Below are positions 15,254 to 23,237 of a stretch of 59,176 bases of DNA, in pieces. The notes beneath the pieces were generated by a model. The model made no database searches, was not told where the DNA came from, and was given only the letters and a program-made list of their open reading frames with translations. The position numbers and the translations under genes were made by a program. The DNA is from DATBLQ01 sp036555325 (GTDB lineage: Bacteria; Pseudomonadota; Alphaproteobacteria; Rhizobiales; Aestuariivirgaceae). The stretch lies in assembly GCA_036555325.1 (NCBI GenBank), contig DATBLQ010000070.1, positions 1 to 59,176 of the forward strand, given 5' to 3'. Each line of letters starts with the position of its first letter. Position 1 is the first letter of the stretch.

Positions 15254-16206
15254 GTTGCTCCCTTTGCCCGCACCAGACGCGGATCAAGCAGTGCCGCGAT
15301 GATATCCACCACCATATTTGCGGTCAGCACCACAACCGTGATCACCAGTGCTGCCGCCAGCAGCACGGGATAGTCGCGATTAATGATGCCGACCAGGACG
15401 AGGGAGCCAATTCCGGGCAGCAAGAAAATGTCCTCTATTATGACCACCCCGCCGAACAGAAATCCGAACTCCACTGCCCCCACGGTGAGATATGGAATGA
15501 GCGCGTTCCGTATGGCGTGACGCCAGATGACAATATTACGGGTCGCCCCCTTGGCCCGCGCAGTGCGAATGTAGTCGGAGCTGAGCACCTCAAGCATGGA
15601 GGTGCGCATAATTCGTAGCAGCAGCGCAGATGAAACAATGCCGAGAGACACCGCGGGCATCACCATCTGTCTCAGATTGAGGATTGGATTGTCGACCATT
15701 GGCGCAAAACCGCCCACCGGCAACCAGCGCAAGGTGAGCGCAAACACCAGGATTAGCAATGTCGCTAGCCAAAAGTTAGGGATGGCGCCGAACACTGTAG
15801 CCATCATGGTGATGGCCGTATCAGCCCGACGCTGATGGTAAAAGGCCGCCAGTGCGCCGAGTGGCACTGCAATGAGATTGGCGATCAGGAAAGCAAGCGT
15901 TGCGAGTTCAAGCGTCACCGGCAGGCGCTTCAGCACTTCAGGTCCTACCGGAACATGGTTTTGGAACGATTTGCCGAGATCACCTCTAAAGACCCGCAGC
16001 ACCCAATCAAGATACTGTTCATGCAGTGGACGATCGAGTCCGTGCTGATGCTCAAAACGGGCGATCGCCTGAGCCGTTGCGTCAATGCCGAGCGCCGCCT
16101 TTGCGGCTGAGCCCGGCACGACATTGATCGCAACAAACAGCACGATAGAGGCGGCAAGCAGCGTCGGAAAAAACACCGCAAGACGGATTGCAATCAGGCG
16201 AAGCAT
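15250..16206 (-). CDS. Peptide/nickel-type ABC importer permease (DppB-like)
   Basis: This 318-residue permease starts with the DppB/OppB signature MLRLIAIRLAVFFPTLLAA and contains HGLDRPLHEQYLDWV. Six membrane segments are visible, plus an EAA-type loop (DYIRTARAKGATRNIVIWRH). It forms the channel with the DppC-like subunit. It lies 56 bases downstream of the binding-protein gene. Confidence 0.92.
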   Translation of the reverse strand: MLRLIAIRLAVFFPTLLAASIVLFVAINVVPGSAAKAALGIDATAQAIARFEHQHGLDRPLHEQYLDWVLRVFRGDLGKSFQNHVPVGPEVLKRLPVTLELATLAFLIANLIAVPLGALAAFYHQRRADTAITMMATVFGAIPNFWLATLLILVFALTLRWLPVGGFAPMVDNPILNLRQMVMPAVSLGIVSSALLLRIMRTSMLEVLSSDYIRTARAKGATRNIVIWRHAIRNALIPYLTVGAVEFGFLFGGVVIIEDIFLLPGIGSLVLVGIINRDYPVLLAAALVITVVVLTANMVVDIIAALLDPRLVRAKGAT

Positions 16207-16262
16207 TCGCTGCTTGACTCCCTAACGGCTGAACTAGGCCGCTAATAAGGCCGTTCTCTCTG

Positions 16263-17891
16263 CTAGCTCTCGAGATAAGCGTCCTTCAGCGTCTTGAGGA
16301 AGCCTGTACGCATCGGCTTATAGTTCTTGAGTTTGTTGCTGTGCGCAATCAAAAGCCATCCGTTGACCAAGGGAACCTGACCCATATCGTCGAGCGAAAG
16401 CTGGATCACTTTCTGATACAGCTCCTTGCGTTCGCCCTCGCTGGCGGCTGTCTTGGCTGCTTCCAGCAGCTCATCCATTGTCTTGTTGCAGTACTTCTGC
16501 ACGTTGATTGCCATTCCGCATTTGTAGTTGTTGGTGAGGAAGTCATCGGGATCGGCAAGCGGCGACAGCCAATACATGCTCGTGATATCGAAATTGCTCG
16601 TCGACCACACCTCGTCCCAATAGCGCGGAATCTCCATGGTGCCAATTTTTGCGCGGATGCCAACGGCGGCAAGATTGGCCTGGATGATGGGCGCCATTGC
16701 CATCTGAGCAGGGAACGACGAAGCAATGGTCATTGTCGTGTCGAAGCCATCCTTGAAACCGGCCTCGGCCAGCAAAGCTTTTGCTTTCTCAGGGTCGCCT
16801 TCGGGCTTGAAATATTGCAGATCGACATAGCCCCAGTTCCACTCAGGAATAACGCCCCCGAGAATTGGCGTCGCTTGACCGAAGAAAGCTCCCTTGACCA
16901 GCGCTTGCCGGTCAATGGCGTGGGCAACAGCCTGTCGAACTTTTGGATTGTCGAGAGGCTTTTTGGCAGTGTTGCAAAGGAGCCAGTTGTAACGCGACCC
17001 CTCAAGCGTAACGCCAACGAGTTCCGGGCTGCTCTGAACCGTTGCCCAGTCCTTAGGTGGAATCTCATTCGAAAAGTTCACTTCTCCGGATATGACAGCG
17101 TTTGTCAGGGCAGTGATATCGGGAATAATTCGATACTCCATCTTGTCGACGTACGGTTTGCCCTTTTCGAAATAGTCAGGATTTTTCTCAAACAGGATGG
17201 CTTGTCTTGGCTCGTAGCTCACAAACTTGAAGGGACCGCTGCCGATCGGATTTGCATTGAGGTCGTGTCCCGCCTCGACCGCTTTTTTTGGCACGATGGA
17301 GGAACCAGGAAATGCCATATAGGTAAGGAACGGGCCCGTGCGTTTCGATAGAGTGAATTTGACCGTGTGCTTGTCGACCACATCAACACTGGCGATCGTC
17401 TCGACCTGGGCGCCATACGAATATCCCGAGTCTTTGGCACGCAATCGATCAAAACTGAATTTCACATCCTCGGCGGTTAGCTCATCGCCATTGTGGAAAG
17501 TAACGCCCTGACGCAGCTTGAACGTATAGATCAGCCCGTCATCGGAAATTTCGTGGCTCTCTGCAAGCTCAGGGTATGGTTTGGCGTCCGGATCTAGCGC
17601 CATCAGCGTCGAATAGACCTGTTCGATCACCACATGCGACATCCCGCTCGGGCCGCGCTGTGGATCAAAACCCGCCGGATCGGCAGAAAACGCGGCCTTC
17701 AGTACACCGCCCGGAATGGGGGTCTGGGCTTGGCTTGGACTCAGGCTGGCATCAAGCAAGCTCGTGCTTACCAGGCCGGCCGCACTTAGTGCGATTGACT
17801 GGCCGAGAAAACGGCGTCGCGTGATGCTTTTGTGGATGGCGGAGAGACCAGGCCCAAACACTTCATTATCGTTACCCGACTTCTTACTCAT
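16263..17891 (-). CDS. Peptide/nickel-type ABC importer solute-binding protein (DppA-like), Tat-exported
   Basis: This 542-residue SBP family 5 protein begins with a twin-arginine signal (SITRRRFLGQSIALSAAG, cleavage after about SPSQA). The mature part has the family features: TFHNGDELTAEDVKFSFDRL, PNPIGSGPFKF-like NPIGSGPFKFVSYEP, VRQAVAHAIDRQALV and LSPLADPDDFLTN. Export by Tat implies folding before secretion. It captures a peptide-like ligand in the periplasm. The upstream neighbour in the operon is an M20 amidohydrolase, and DUF1028 closes it, which suggests a ureido- or amide-containing ligand instead of a general peptide (inference). Confidence 0.92.
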   Translation of the reverse strand: MSKKSGNDNEVFGPGLSAIHKSITRRRFLGQSIALSAAGLVSTSLLDASLSPSQAQTPIPGGVLKAAFSADPAGFDPQRGPSGMSHVVIEQVYSTLMALDPDAKPYPELAESHEISDDGLIYTFKLRQGVTFHNGDELTAEDVKFSFDRLRAKDSGYSYGAQVETIASVDVVDKHTVKFTLSKRTGPFLTYMAFPGSSIVPKKAVEAGHDLNANPIGSGPFKFVSYEPRQAILFEKNPDYFEKGKPYVDKMEYRIIPDITALTNAVISGEVNFSNEIPPKDWATVQSSPELVGVTLEGSRYNWLLCNTAKKPLDNPKVRQAVAHAIDRQALVKGAFFGQATPILGGVIPEWNWGYVDLQYFKPEGDPEKAKALLAEAGFKDGFDTTMTIASSFPAQMAMAPIIQANLAAVGIRAKIGTMEIPRYWDEVWSTSNFDITSMYWLSPLADPDDFLTNNYKCGMAINVQKYCNKTMDELLEAAKTAASEGERKELYQKVIQLSLDDMGQVPLVNGWLLIAHSNKLKNYKPMRTGFLKTLKDAYLES

Positions 17892-17984
17892 GACAGTCCT
17901 CCCTAAAGGTCGTCATTTTTATCATAGTTTCAGATGAACCGCCCGCCGAGATCAGGTGCGTGCCACCACAATCCGGCATGGCAG

Positions 17985-19229
17985 CTAATAAGCGAGCCGA
18001 TGGAGAGCCGCCGCGAGCACCCTAATTCCGGCTACAATGTCCGAAATCGAGGAAAACTCCTCCGGGGTGTGGCTTCGACCGTCCTTGCTCCGAACGAAGA
18101 TCATCGCGACCTTGGCGCGCCTGGCCATCTGTTGCGTATCGTGCCCGGCTCCACTCGCCATGATCATGAATGGCACAGCTTCATTTTGAGCTGCCTTTTT
18201 GAGAACAGCCAATACTTCCGGATCGCTGAGACATGGAGCATGATCGGCGGTTATGCGCCACGAGAGTTCAAGATTTCGTCGCGCCGCAACCTCCCGCATC
18301 ATGTGTTCATGAGTGGCGTAAAGTTTCTCGCAGGACTCTGGATCGGGGTGACGCGCGTCAATAGTGAACTCGACACGCGCCGGAATCACAGCCGGCTTAT
18401 TTGGCTCAGGGACGACCCGTCCAATCGTGGTGACCGCTGGTCTTCCCCATCGGTGAGCGGTATCGATCGCGTTCGAGGCTATCTCGGCAAAACCGGCCAG
18501 GGGGTCCTGCCGCATGTCCATCGGGAAAGCGCCCGCATGATTTTGTGTACCCTTGAGTTCGACCAAATAGTGTCGAAGCCCCGTAATGGCGCTGACTACC
18601 GCGACCGGCAAGCCGGCCTGCTCCAATACCGGACCCTGCTCGATATGGAGTTCGATAAAAACATCGATATCATCACGCTCCGCATCCCTGATCAGCCGGG
18701 AGTCCAATCCAGCGTTTTCCATTGCGCTGGCCATGGTCTCACCCTCGAAGCTGAGTTGACTCTCGGGCTCATCTGGCGAGATCGCTCCGGTGATTGCCCG
18801 CGAGCCCCAGAAATTTGCACCCGGAAATCGGCTCGACTCTTCCTCGCACAAGGCGACCGCCTCTAAGGTGCGCTTTGGAGTGCCATATCGTTCCTTCAGC
18901 GCCCTTATGGCGATCAGCCCCGCCAACACTCCCAGCGCCCCGTCGTAACGCCCGCCCGGCGTCTGACTATCGATATGAGATCCGGTAACGATTGCTTTGC
19001 CGCCGTCCGTGCCGGGGAGCCGGCCCCAAACATTTCCCACAGCATCCCGCTTCACACGGAGGCCTACTTCCTCACACCATCTTGCATAGAGATTGGCTGC
19101 AGCTACCCATTCCGCAGAGTAAACCGTCCGCCAGACCCCCGTTTCGCCCCAGGCGCCGTGGCGAGCAAGCTCCAAAATGTACTTTTCGGTGGTTTGCGGA
19201 TCAATCATGTCATACACGGTCGTGGCCAT
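17985..19229 (-). CDS. M20-family amidohydrolase (allantoate/N-carbamoyl-L-amino-acid hydrolase type)
   Basis: This 414-residue enzyme belongs to the hydantoinase/carbamoylase branch of the M20 metallopeptidases, which cleave ureido or N-carbamoyl groups. Metal-site residues are visible in GSHIDSQTPGGRYDGALG (His, Asp), CEEESSRFPGANFWGS (Glu), ELHIEQGPVLE (His) and GAGHDTQQMA (His). The dimerisation domain contains GLRHYLVELKGTQNHAG. Possible substrates are allantoate, ureidoglycine, beta-ureidopropionate or N-carbamoyl amino acids; the sequence alone does not decide. It is the first gene of the leftward operon, 93 bases before the binding-protein gene. Confidence 0.87.
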   Translation of the reverse strand: MATTVYDMIDPQTTEKYILELARHGAWGETGVWRTVYSAEWVAAANLYARWCEEVGLRVKRDAVGNVWGRLPGTDGGKAIVTGSHIDSQTPGGRYDGALGVLAGLIAIRALKERYGTPKRTLEAVALCEEESSRFPGANFWGSRAITGAISPDEPESQLSFEGETMASAMENAGLDSRLIRDAERDDIDVFIELHIEQGPVLEQAGLPVAVVSAITGLRHYLVELKGTQNHAGAFPMDMRQDPLAGFAEIASNAIDTAHRWGRPAVTTIGRVVPEPNKPAVIPARVEFTIDARHPDPESCEKLYATHEHMMREVAARRNLELSWRITADHAPCLSDPEVLAVLKKAAQNEAVPFMIMASGAGHDTQQMARRAKVAMIFVRSKDGRSHTPEEFSSISDIVAGIRVLAAALHRLAY

Positions 19230-19331
19230 AATTAACCCTACTCTTCAATCTTGCTTCAACCTAAAGATATAGGGCTCTTTATGGCCGCCCTTTGACTACA
19301 TGAGCAAAATGCTCAACCAGCCGCGCGTCGA

Positions 19332-20768
19332 ATGTTGATCAAAGATTCCTCCTCATCAGGCCGCCTTCGTTTGGCCGAAGCAATAGAAGCAGCGATTCCA
19401 GCCGCATGGGACTACGATCGGAATGCCGATATTTTCCTGACCAATTCTCGATTGGTTGAAATTTATGGCTTCTCGCCCGAGACCCAGATCACCTTTAGGG
19501 ATTTCTTGAAGGCGACCCATTCGGATGATGCGGACTGGGCGCACGATCTTTTGCGGGGAGCCATTCAGCTTCCGCGAGAGGGAGTGTATCACTATCGCAT
19601 CATCAGGCCTGACGGTGCGGTACGCTCGATCAAAAACAAGATCGTAGCGACGGCCCAACCGCATGATCCACAATTCGCATCAGCCTATACAGGCGTTATC
19701 GAAGATATCACTGAACAAACAAGGGCATCTCACGCGCTGACTGAAAGTGAAACCCGCCTGCGGTTGGCAATCGAAGCAGGAAAAATGGCAATTTGGGAGG
19801 TCGATCTGGAAGCAGGTACGGTAACCAACACACCGGAACTCAATCTGCTTTTCGGCTTACCGGCGGAGGCAAAACCAACTTTTGCCGAGCTTCGGGCTTT
19901 TTATGCTCCCGGTGAAGTGGAACGATTGAGAGAGGAAGGTGCAGCGCTGGAAGCCGTAAGGGAGCAATACGCCCAGGGAAACTTCAAGCCACGACGAAAT
20001 TATTTTGACCCCATCGAAGATGATCGGACGCAAGTCCAGGCAGAATTATCGATTATTACTCCGAGCGGCCAAAAAAAGCGTTTGCTCTACCGAGCACAAT
20101 ACACCTTTAACCTGGAGGGACGCCCTCAGATCACGGGTTTGCTTGTCGATATAACCGAAAGAAAGAACGCCGAAGAGCGTTTATCCACTGTAGCGCGCGA
20201 GCTCCAGCACCGGGTTAAGAACTCGCTTGCCCTAGCCCAGTCACTGGCCGTTCAGTCATTTCGTTCATCCACTAATCCATCCCAAGCGGTCGATACCTTT
20301 CAGGCACGCCTGCAGGCACTGGCTTTGGCGACTGACCTGCTATTGATTAGCGAAGTCCGCTCTGCAGACCTGACAACCATAGTCGAAAAAATCACCGCTC
20401 CTTACCGCACCACAGGAAACGATCGGTTCTCCCTAAAAGGCTCGCCCATCTATCTTCGAGAGAACGCCGTTACGGCGATAGCGATGGTGTTGCATGAGCT
20501 GTGCAGCAACGCCGCAAAATATGGCGCACTTTCCACGGACACCGGAAGCATCTTTTTGGAATGGCAGAAGCTTCCCGGCGGAAGGATGTCCATTGCATGG
20601 GAAGAACGCGCTGGCAAAAACGTGCAGACCCCATTGAAAAATGGATTTGGTACCCAGCTGATACGATCATTGGTGGCAAACGATCTATCGGGTTCCGTCG
20701 AAATCGATTTGCTGCCCACCGGGCTGTCATGCCGGATATCGACTGGCCCCGTAACGGTGGATCGGTAG
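19332..20768 (+). CDS. PAS-domain HWE-family sensor histidine kinase (cytoplasmic)
   Basis: This 478-residue protein has no membrane segment. Two PAS domains are visible (about residues 14-133, ending YTGVIEDITEQTRA, and about 137-280, ending LLVDITERKNAEERL). The kinase core follows, with phospho-acceptor His293 in ELQHRVKNSLALAQSLA, the N-box MVLHELCSNAAKYGALS, the WEERAG motif and GFGTQLIRSLV. The HRVKN and WxE features define the HWE group, common in alphaproteobacteria for light, redox and general stress sensing. No response regulator is nearby. It is divergent from the M20 gene across 102 bases that include TGAGCA-AAA-TGCTCA at 19301-19315. Confidence 0.88.
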   Translation: MLIKDSSSSGRLRLAEAIEAAIPAAWDYDRNADIFLTNSRLVEIYGFSPETQITFRDFLKATHSDDADWAHDLLRGAIQLPREGVYHYRIIRPDGAVRSIKNKIVATAQPHDPQFASAYTGVIEDITEQTRASHALTESETRLRLAIEAGKMAIWEVDLEAGTVTNTPELNLLFGLPAEAKPTFAELRAFYAPGEVERLREEGAALEAVREQYAQGNFKPRRNYFDPIEDDRTQVQAELSIITPSGQKKRLLYRAQYTFNLEGRPQITGLLVDITERKNAEERLSTVARELQHRVKNSLALAQSLAVQSFRSSTNPSQAVDTFQARLQALALATDLLLISEVRSADLTTIVEKITAPYRTTGNDRFSLKGSPIYLRENAVTAIAMVLHELCSNAAKYGALSTDTGSIFLEWQKLPGGRMSIAWEERAGKNVQTPLKNGFGTQLIRSLVANDLSGSVEIDLLPTGLSCRISTGPVTVDR

Positions 20769-20832
20769 TTCCTAGTTACCACTCCCCGGCGCTGTACAGA
20801 CTATGATCATTTCACGTTGAGCAGCGCAGGCG

Positions 20833-21786
20833 CTAAGACTTGACCTTCCACGTTTTCATAACCCGTAGTGTGTCATCAAAGCTCCTAATTCCCGCATCTG
20901 ATCCCAATCCCATGGCAACCAGCGCGGCCGCAGCTTGTGCAAATCGCAAGGACGTCTCGATATCCATTTTGTGATGAAGAGCACAGATAAAACCGGCATC
21001 GAATGCATCCCCGCAGCCGGTCGTATCAACCACCTGGATGTCATAGGCTGAGGACTTCAAGCGTTTGCCGCTTCGATCAGCATAGAACGCCCCCTCGCCA
21101 CCTAGGGTGAAAACACAAGACCCTGAACCACGATCTAGAAAGAACCTGGCGCAGTCCTCCGGCGTCTTTTGCTGGGAAACATCCATCGCTTCCTCAATTG
21201 ACGGCATGAAATAATCGATCAACGGCAACAGGGGGTCGACAATCGCAATCGTGCTCGCGTTGGTGGCGATGAGGTCGAAGGTTACAGTGCAGCCCCGTCG
21301 CTTAGCCTCCTGTAGCAGCTTTACACTGGCCCGACCGTCGAGCTTCTTGAGTAGGCCTGTTCCGCCGAGATGGACGATGGGAGCATCGAAAACCTGATCG
21401 TACATCTCAGGAGGCACATCGAAATGATCCGACGCTCCCCGCACATGCAAGGCCGGTCGTTCGCCATTGGGGCGGATATTGAGAATGGTGGCCGAGGTGG
21501 GAACTCCCTTCAGCCGCTGCATCGCGCTGACATCGATGCCGTGTTTTTTTAAGGTCAGAAGTACCCAATCTGCCTTTTCATCGTCGCCCACGGCACCGAC
21601 CGCAAGGCTGCGCAATCCCAGCTTGGCTGTGTCAACGACCGTTCCTCCAGCCGTTCCAGCGACGGTTAAACGAATTTCATCGATGAAATCGACATTGCCT
21701 TTTTCAGGAATGCGGGTCACCGGGCGACCAAGCACATCCAGGATGTATAGCCCAATGACCGATACGTCGTACTTATGATTTGGCAT
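20833..21786 (-). CDS. PfkB-family carbohydrate kinase
   Basis: The 317-residue sequence shows the ribokinase/PfkB fold. VAGTAGGTVVDTAKLGL is the sugar-binding signature near the N-terminus. VVDTTGCGDAFDAGFI is the ATP/anion-hole signature with the catalytic Asp (GCGD). The substrate (a sugar, nucleoside or sugar phosphate) cannot be read from the sequence. It stands alone between the HWE kinase (convergent) and a decayed oxidoreductase operon. Confidence 0.85.
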   Translation of the reverse strand: MPNHKYDVSVIGLYILDVLGRPVTRIPEKGNVDFIDEIRLTVAGTAGGTVVDTAKLGLRSLAVGAVGDDEKADWVLLTLKKHGIDVSAMQRLKGVPTSATILNIRPNGERPALHVRGASDHFDVPPEMYDQVFDAPIVHLGGTGLLKKLDGRASVKLLQEAKRRGCTVTFDLIATNASTIAIVDPLLPLIDYFMPSIEEAMDVSQQKTPEDCARFFLDRGSGSCVFTLGGEGAFYADRSGKRLKSSAYDIQVVDTTGCGDAFDAGFICALHHKMDIETSLRFAQAAAALVAMGLGSDAGIRSFDDTLRVMKTWKVKS

Positions 21787-21893
21787 CCGGCAGGAAAGAA
21801 CGTCCGATAGTCTAGGTTCTTCAGTCTATAGTCGCAGGTTATATTTCGCCAGCTTAGAGAAGCAACATTGCAGGCCTGCCAATGCCGTCACCG

Positions 21894-22469
21894 CTACAAC
21901 TGCACCCGCTGCCCTGCGATAATGTTCTTTGGCGTAAACGGAATACAGCGATAACGCACACCAGTTGCATCAAAGACCGCGTTCCCCAGCGCCGCAGCCG
22001 TCGGTCCCTGAGCTGCCTCACCCGTGCCAAGGAATAGCTCACCAGGCCGATTGATAAGCACGACTTCTATAGGAGGAACCTCTTCAAAAGTTAGGATCGG
22101 ATAGCTGTAGATCTTCCAATCTTCGGAAAGGACCTCCTTCTTGTCGAACAAAACTTCTTCTTTCAGTGTCCAACTCAGGGATTGGATGACACCGCCCTCC
22201 ATCTGATTGGCAATCCCATCGGGACTGATGATCTGACCGCTATCGTTTGCAACAACCACCCGTACAACGCGGACGCGACCGTTCAAAGTAATGGTATTGT
22301 CACTGTCTATCTTCAACCACGAACTTAAGAGTGGATGATCCTCAAGGTCTCCGACTAGCTTGCCCGTCTGAGCCAGCGCAGCTCCGTCTAACGTCCTCGG
22401 TATTGCAAAGGAAAGAAGCAAGTACCCTGTGGCCTGCAGAAAACCGCGGCGATTGAGATGGGCAGTCAT
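21894..22469 (-). pseudogene. Molybdopterin-binding oxidoreductase large subunit with a huge internal deletion (IorB-like)
   Basis: The 191 remaining codons join two separate ends of a protein normally above 700 residues. Residues 1-65 are a Tat-signal N-terminus (NRRGFLQATGYLLLSFA) and the domain start WLKIDSDNTITLNGRV. From about residue 66 the sequence is the family C-terminus (VVANDSGQIISPDGIANQMEGGVIQSLSW ... TGEAAQGPTAAALGNAVFDATG, quoted in part). The Mo-cofactor domains are missing, so the product cannot be active although the frame is intact. It follows the broken small-subunit gene by two bases, the normal order for aldehyde or isoquinoline 1-oxidoreductase-type enzymes. Confidence 0.85.
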
Positions 22470-22471
22470 CG

Positions 22472-22919
22472 TTAAACCTCCTGCGAGGCACGAAGAATTG
22501 CGCGAACCACGCGATTATGGGTTCCACATCGGCAAAGGTTGCCATTCAGCGCTGCGAATTTTCCGCATCGGTAGGATGAGGATTTCGCTCCAGGAGAGCG
22601 TGTGCCTCCATAATGATCCAGCTGTGCAGTAACCGCATTGAGCCGCCTGTTCGTCGATGAATGCCTGCTGCAGCCTGCTTGGCTCACCATTGACCATCAG
22701 GCCTTCAAGTATCGTTACATCGTGGCCAGCGATGGCCTTGGTAGGGGTGACACATGATTGGACTGGCCCGCCGTCGACCAACACTGTGCACGATCCGCAC
22801 TGGGATCGCCCACAGCCGAGTTTAGAGCCATTGATGTTGAGATCGTTCAGAAGGACGTAAAGCAGATCGGCTTCTTCAGGCGCATCCACGCGTCCTTGCC
22901 ATTCAGCCGGAAAGAAATC
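22472..22919 (-). pseudogene. [2Fe-2S] small subunit of a molybdenum hydroxylase, frameshifted (IorA-like)
   Basis: The first cluster motif (LGCGRSQCGSCTVLVDG ... QSC) is intact in one frame down to AAQCGYCTAG. A one-base loss there moves the continuation (IIMEAHALLERNPHPTDAE) into a second frame. Two extra bases near 22555-22560 then move the end (ALNGNLCRCGTHNRVVRAIL) into a third frame. No start codon with a normal N-terminus is seen; upstream in-frame sequence to about 23119 is not recognisable. Normal family length is about 150 residues. It is a clear decaying gene, partner of the deleted large subunit. Confidence 0.85.
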
Positions 22920-23119
22920 ATCAGGAGCGATCCTTTTTAGCTCGCTGGGACATAACGCATCCCGCAAATCGAAAGTTCCTGAGACAACAGCGAGCAGGAT
23001 TTTCGCTAATTGATGCAATAGCTTGTCGTTCGCCAAAAAGCACGTTGCATCCGGCGTGCGGAAATTTCGATATCTACACACAGCTGATGGATCGTCCCGG
23101 AAGGCGATGGTTGGGGTAA

Positions 23120-23195
23120 TGGTGCCGCCTGCGTGACTCGAACACGCGACCCTCGCATTACGAATGCGATGCTCTACCAACTGAGCTAAGGCGGC
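23120..23195 (-). tRNA. tRNA-Thr (anticodon CGU)
   Basis: Read on the minus strand, the acceptor GCCGCCT (23195-23189) pairs with AGGCGGC (23130-23124). The D-arm is GCTC-AGTTGGTA-GAGC, the anticodon stem TCGCA/TGCGA encloses TTCGTAA (anticodon CGT, reading ACG), and the T-arm is GCGTG-TTCGAGT-CACGC. The discriminator A and an apparently encoded CCA end at 23120. The decayed oxidoreductase genes begin about 200 bases downstream of its 3' end. Confidence 0.95.
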
Positions 23196-23237
23196 TCGAA
23201 GAAGCGGCGCCCTCCATACTCTTTCTGAATCAGGTTT

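Noticed and set aside
16341..17351. 336-codon rightward frame opposite the binding-protein gene
   Set aside because: It is a shadow of the DppA-like gene; no family pattern and no ribosome-binding context.
17934..18866. 310-codon rightward frame opposite the M20 gene
   Set aside because: Antisense shadow; the M20 metal-site motifs on the other strand are decisive.
23120..23195. tRNA-Thr as a genomic-island attachment site
   Set aside because: No integrase gene and no second copy of the tRNA 3' end was found in the flanks; the adjacent pseudogenes alone do not prove integration.
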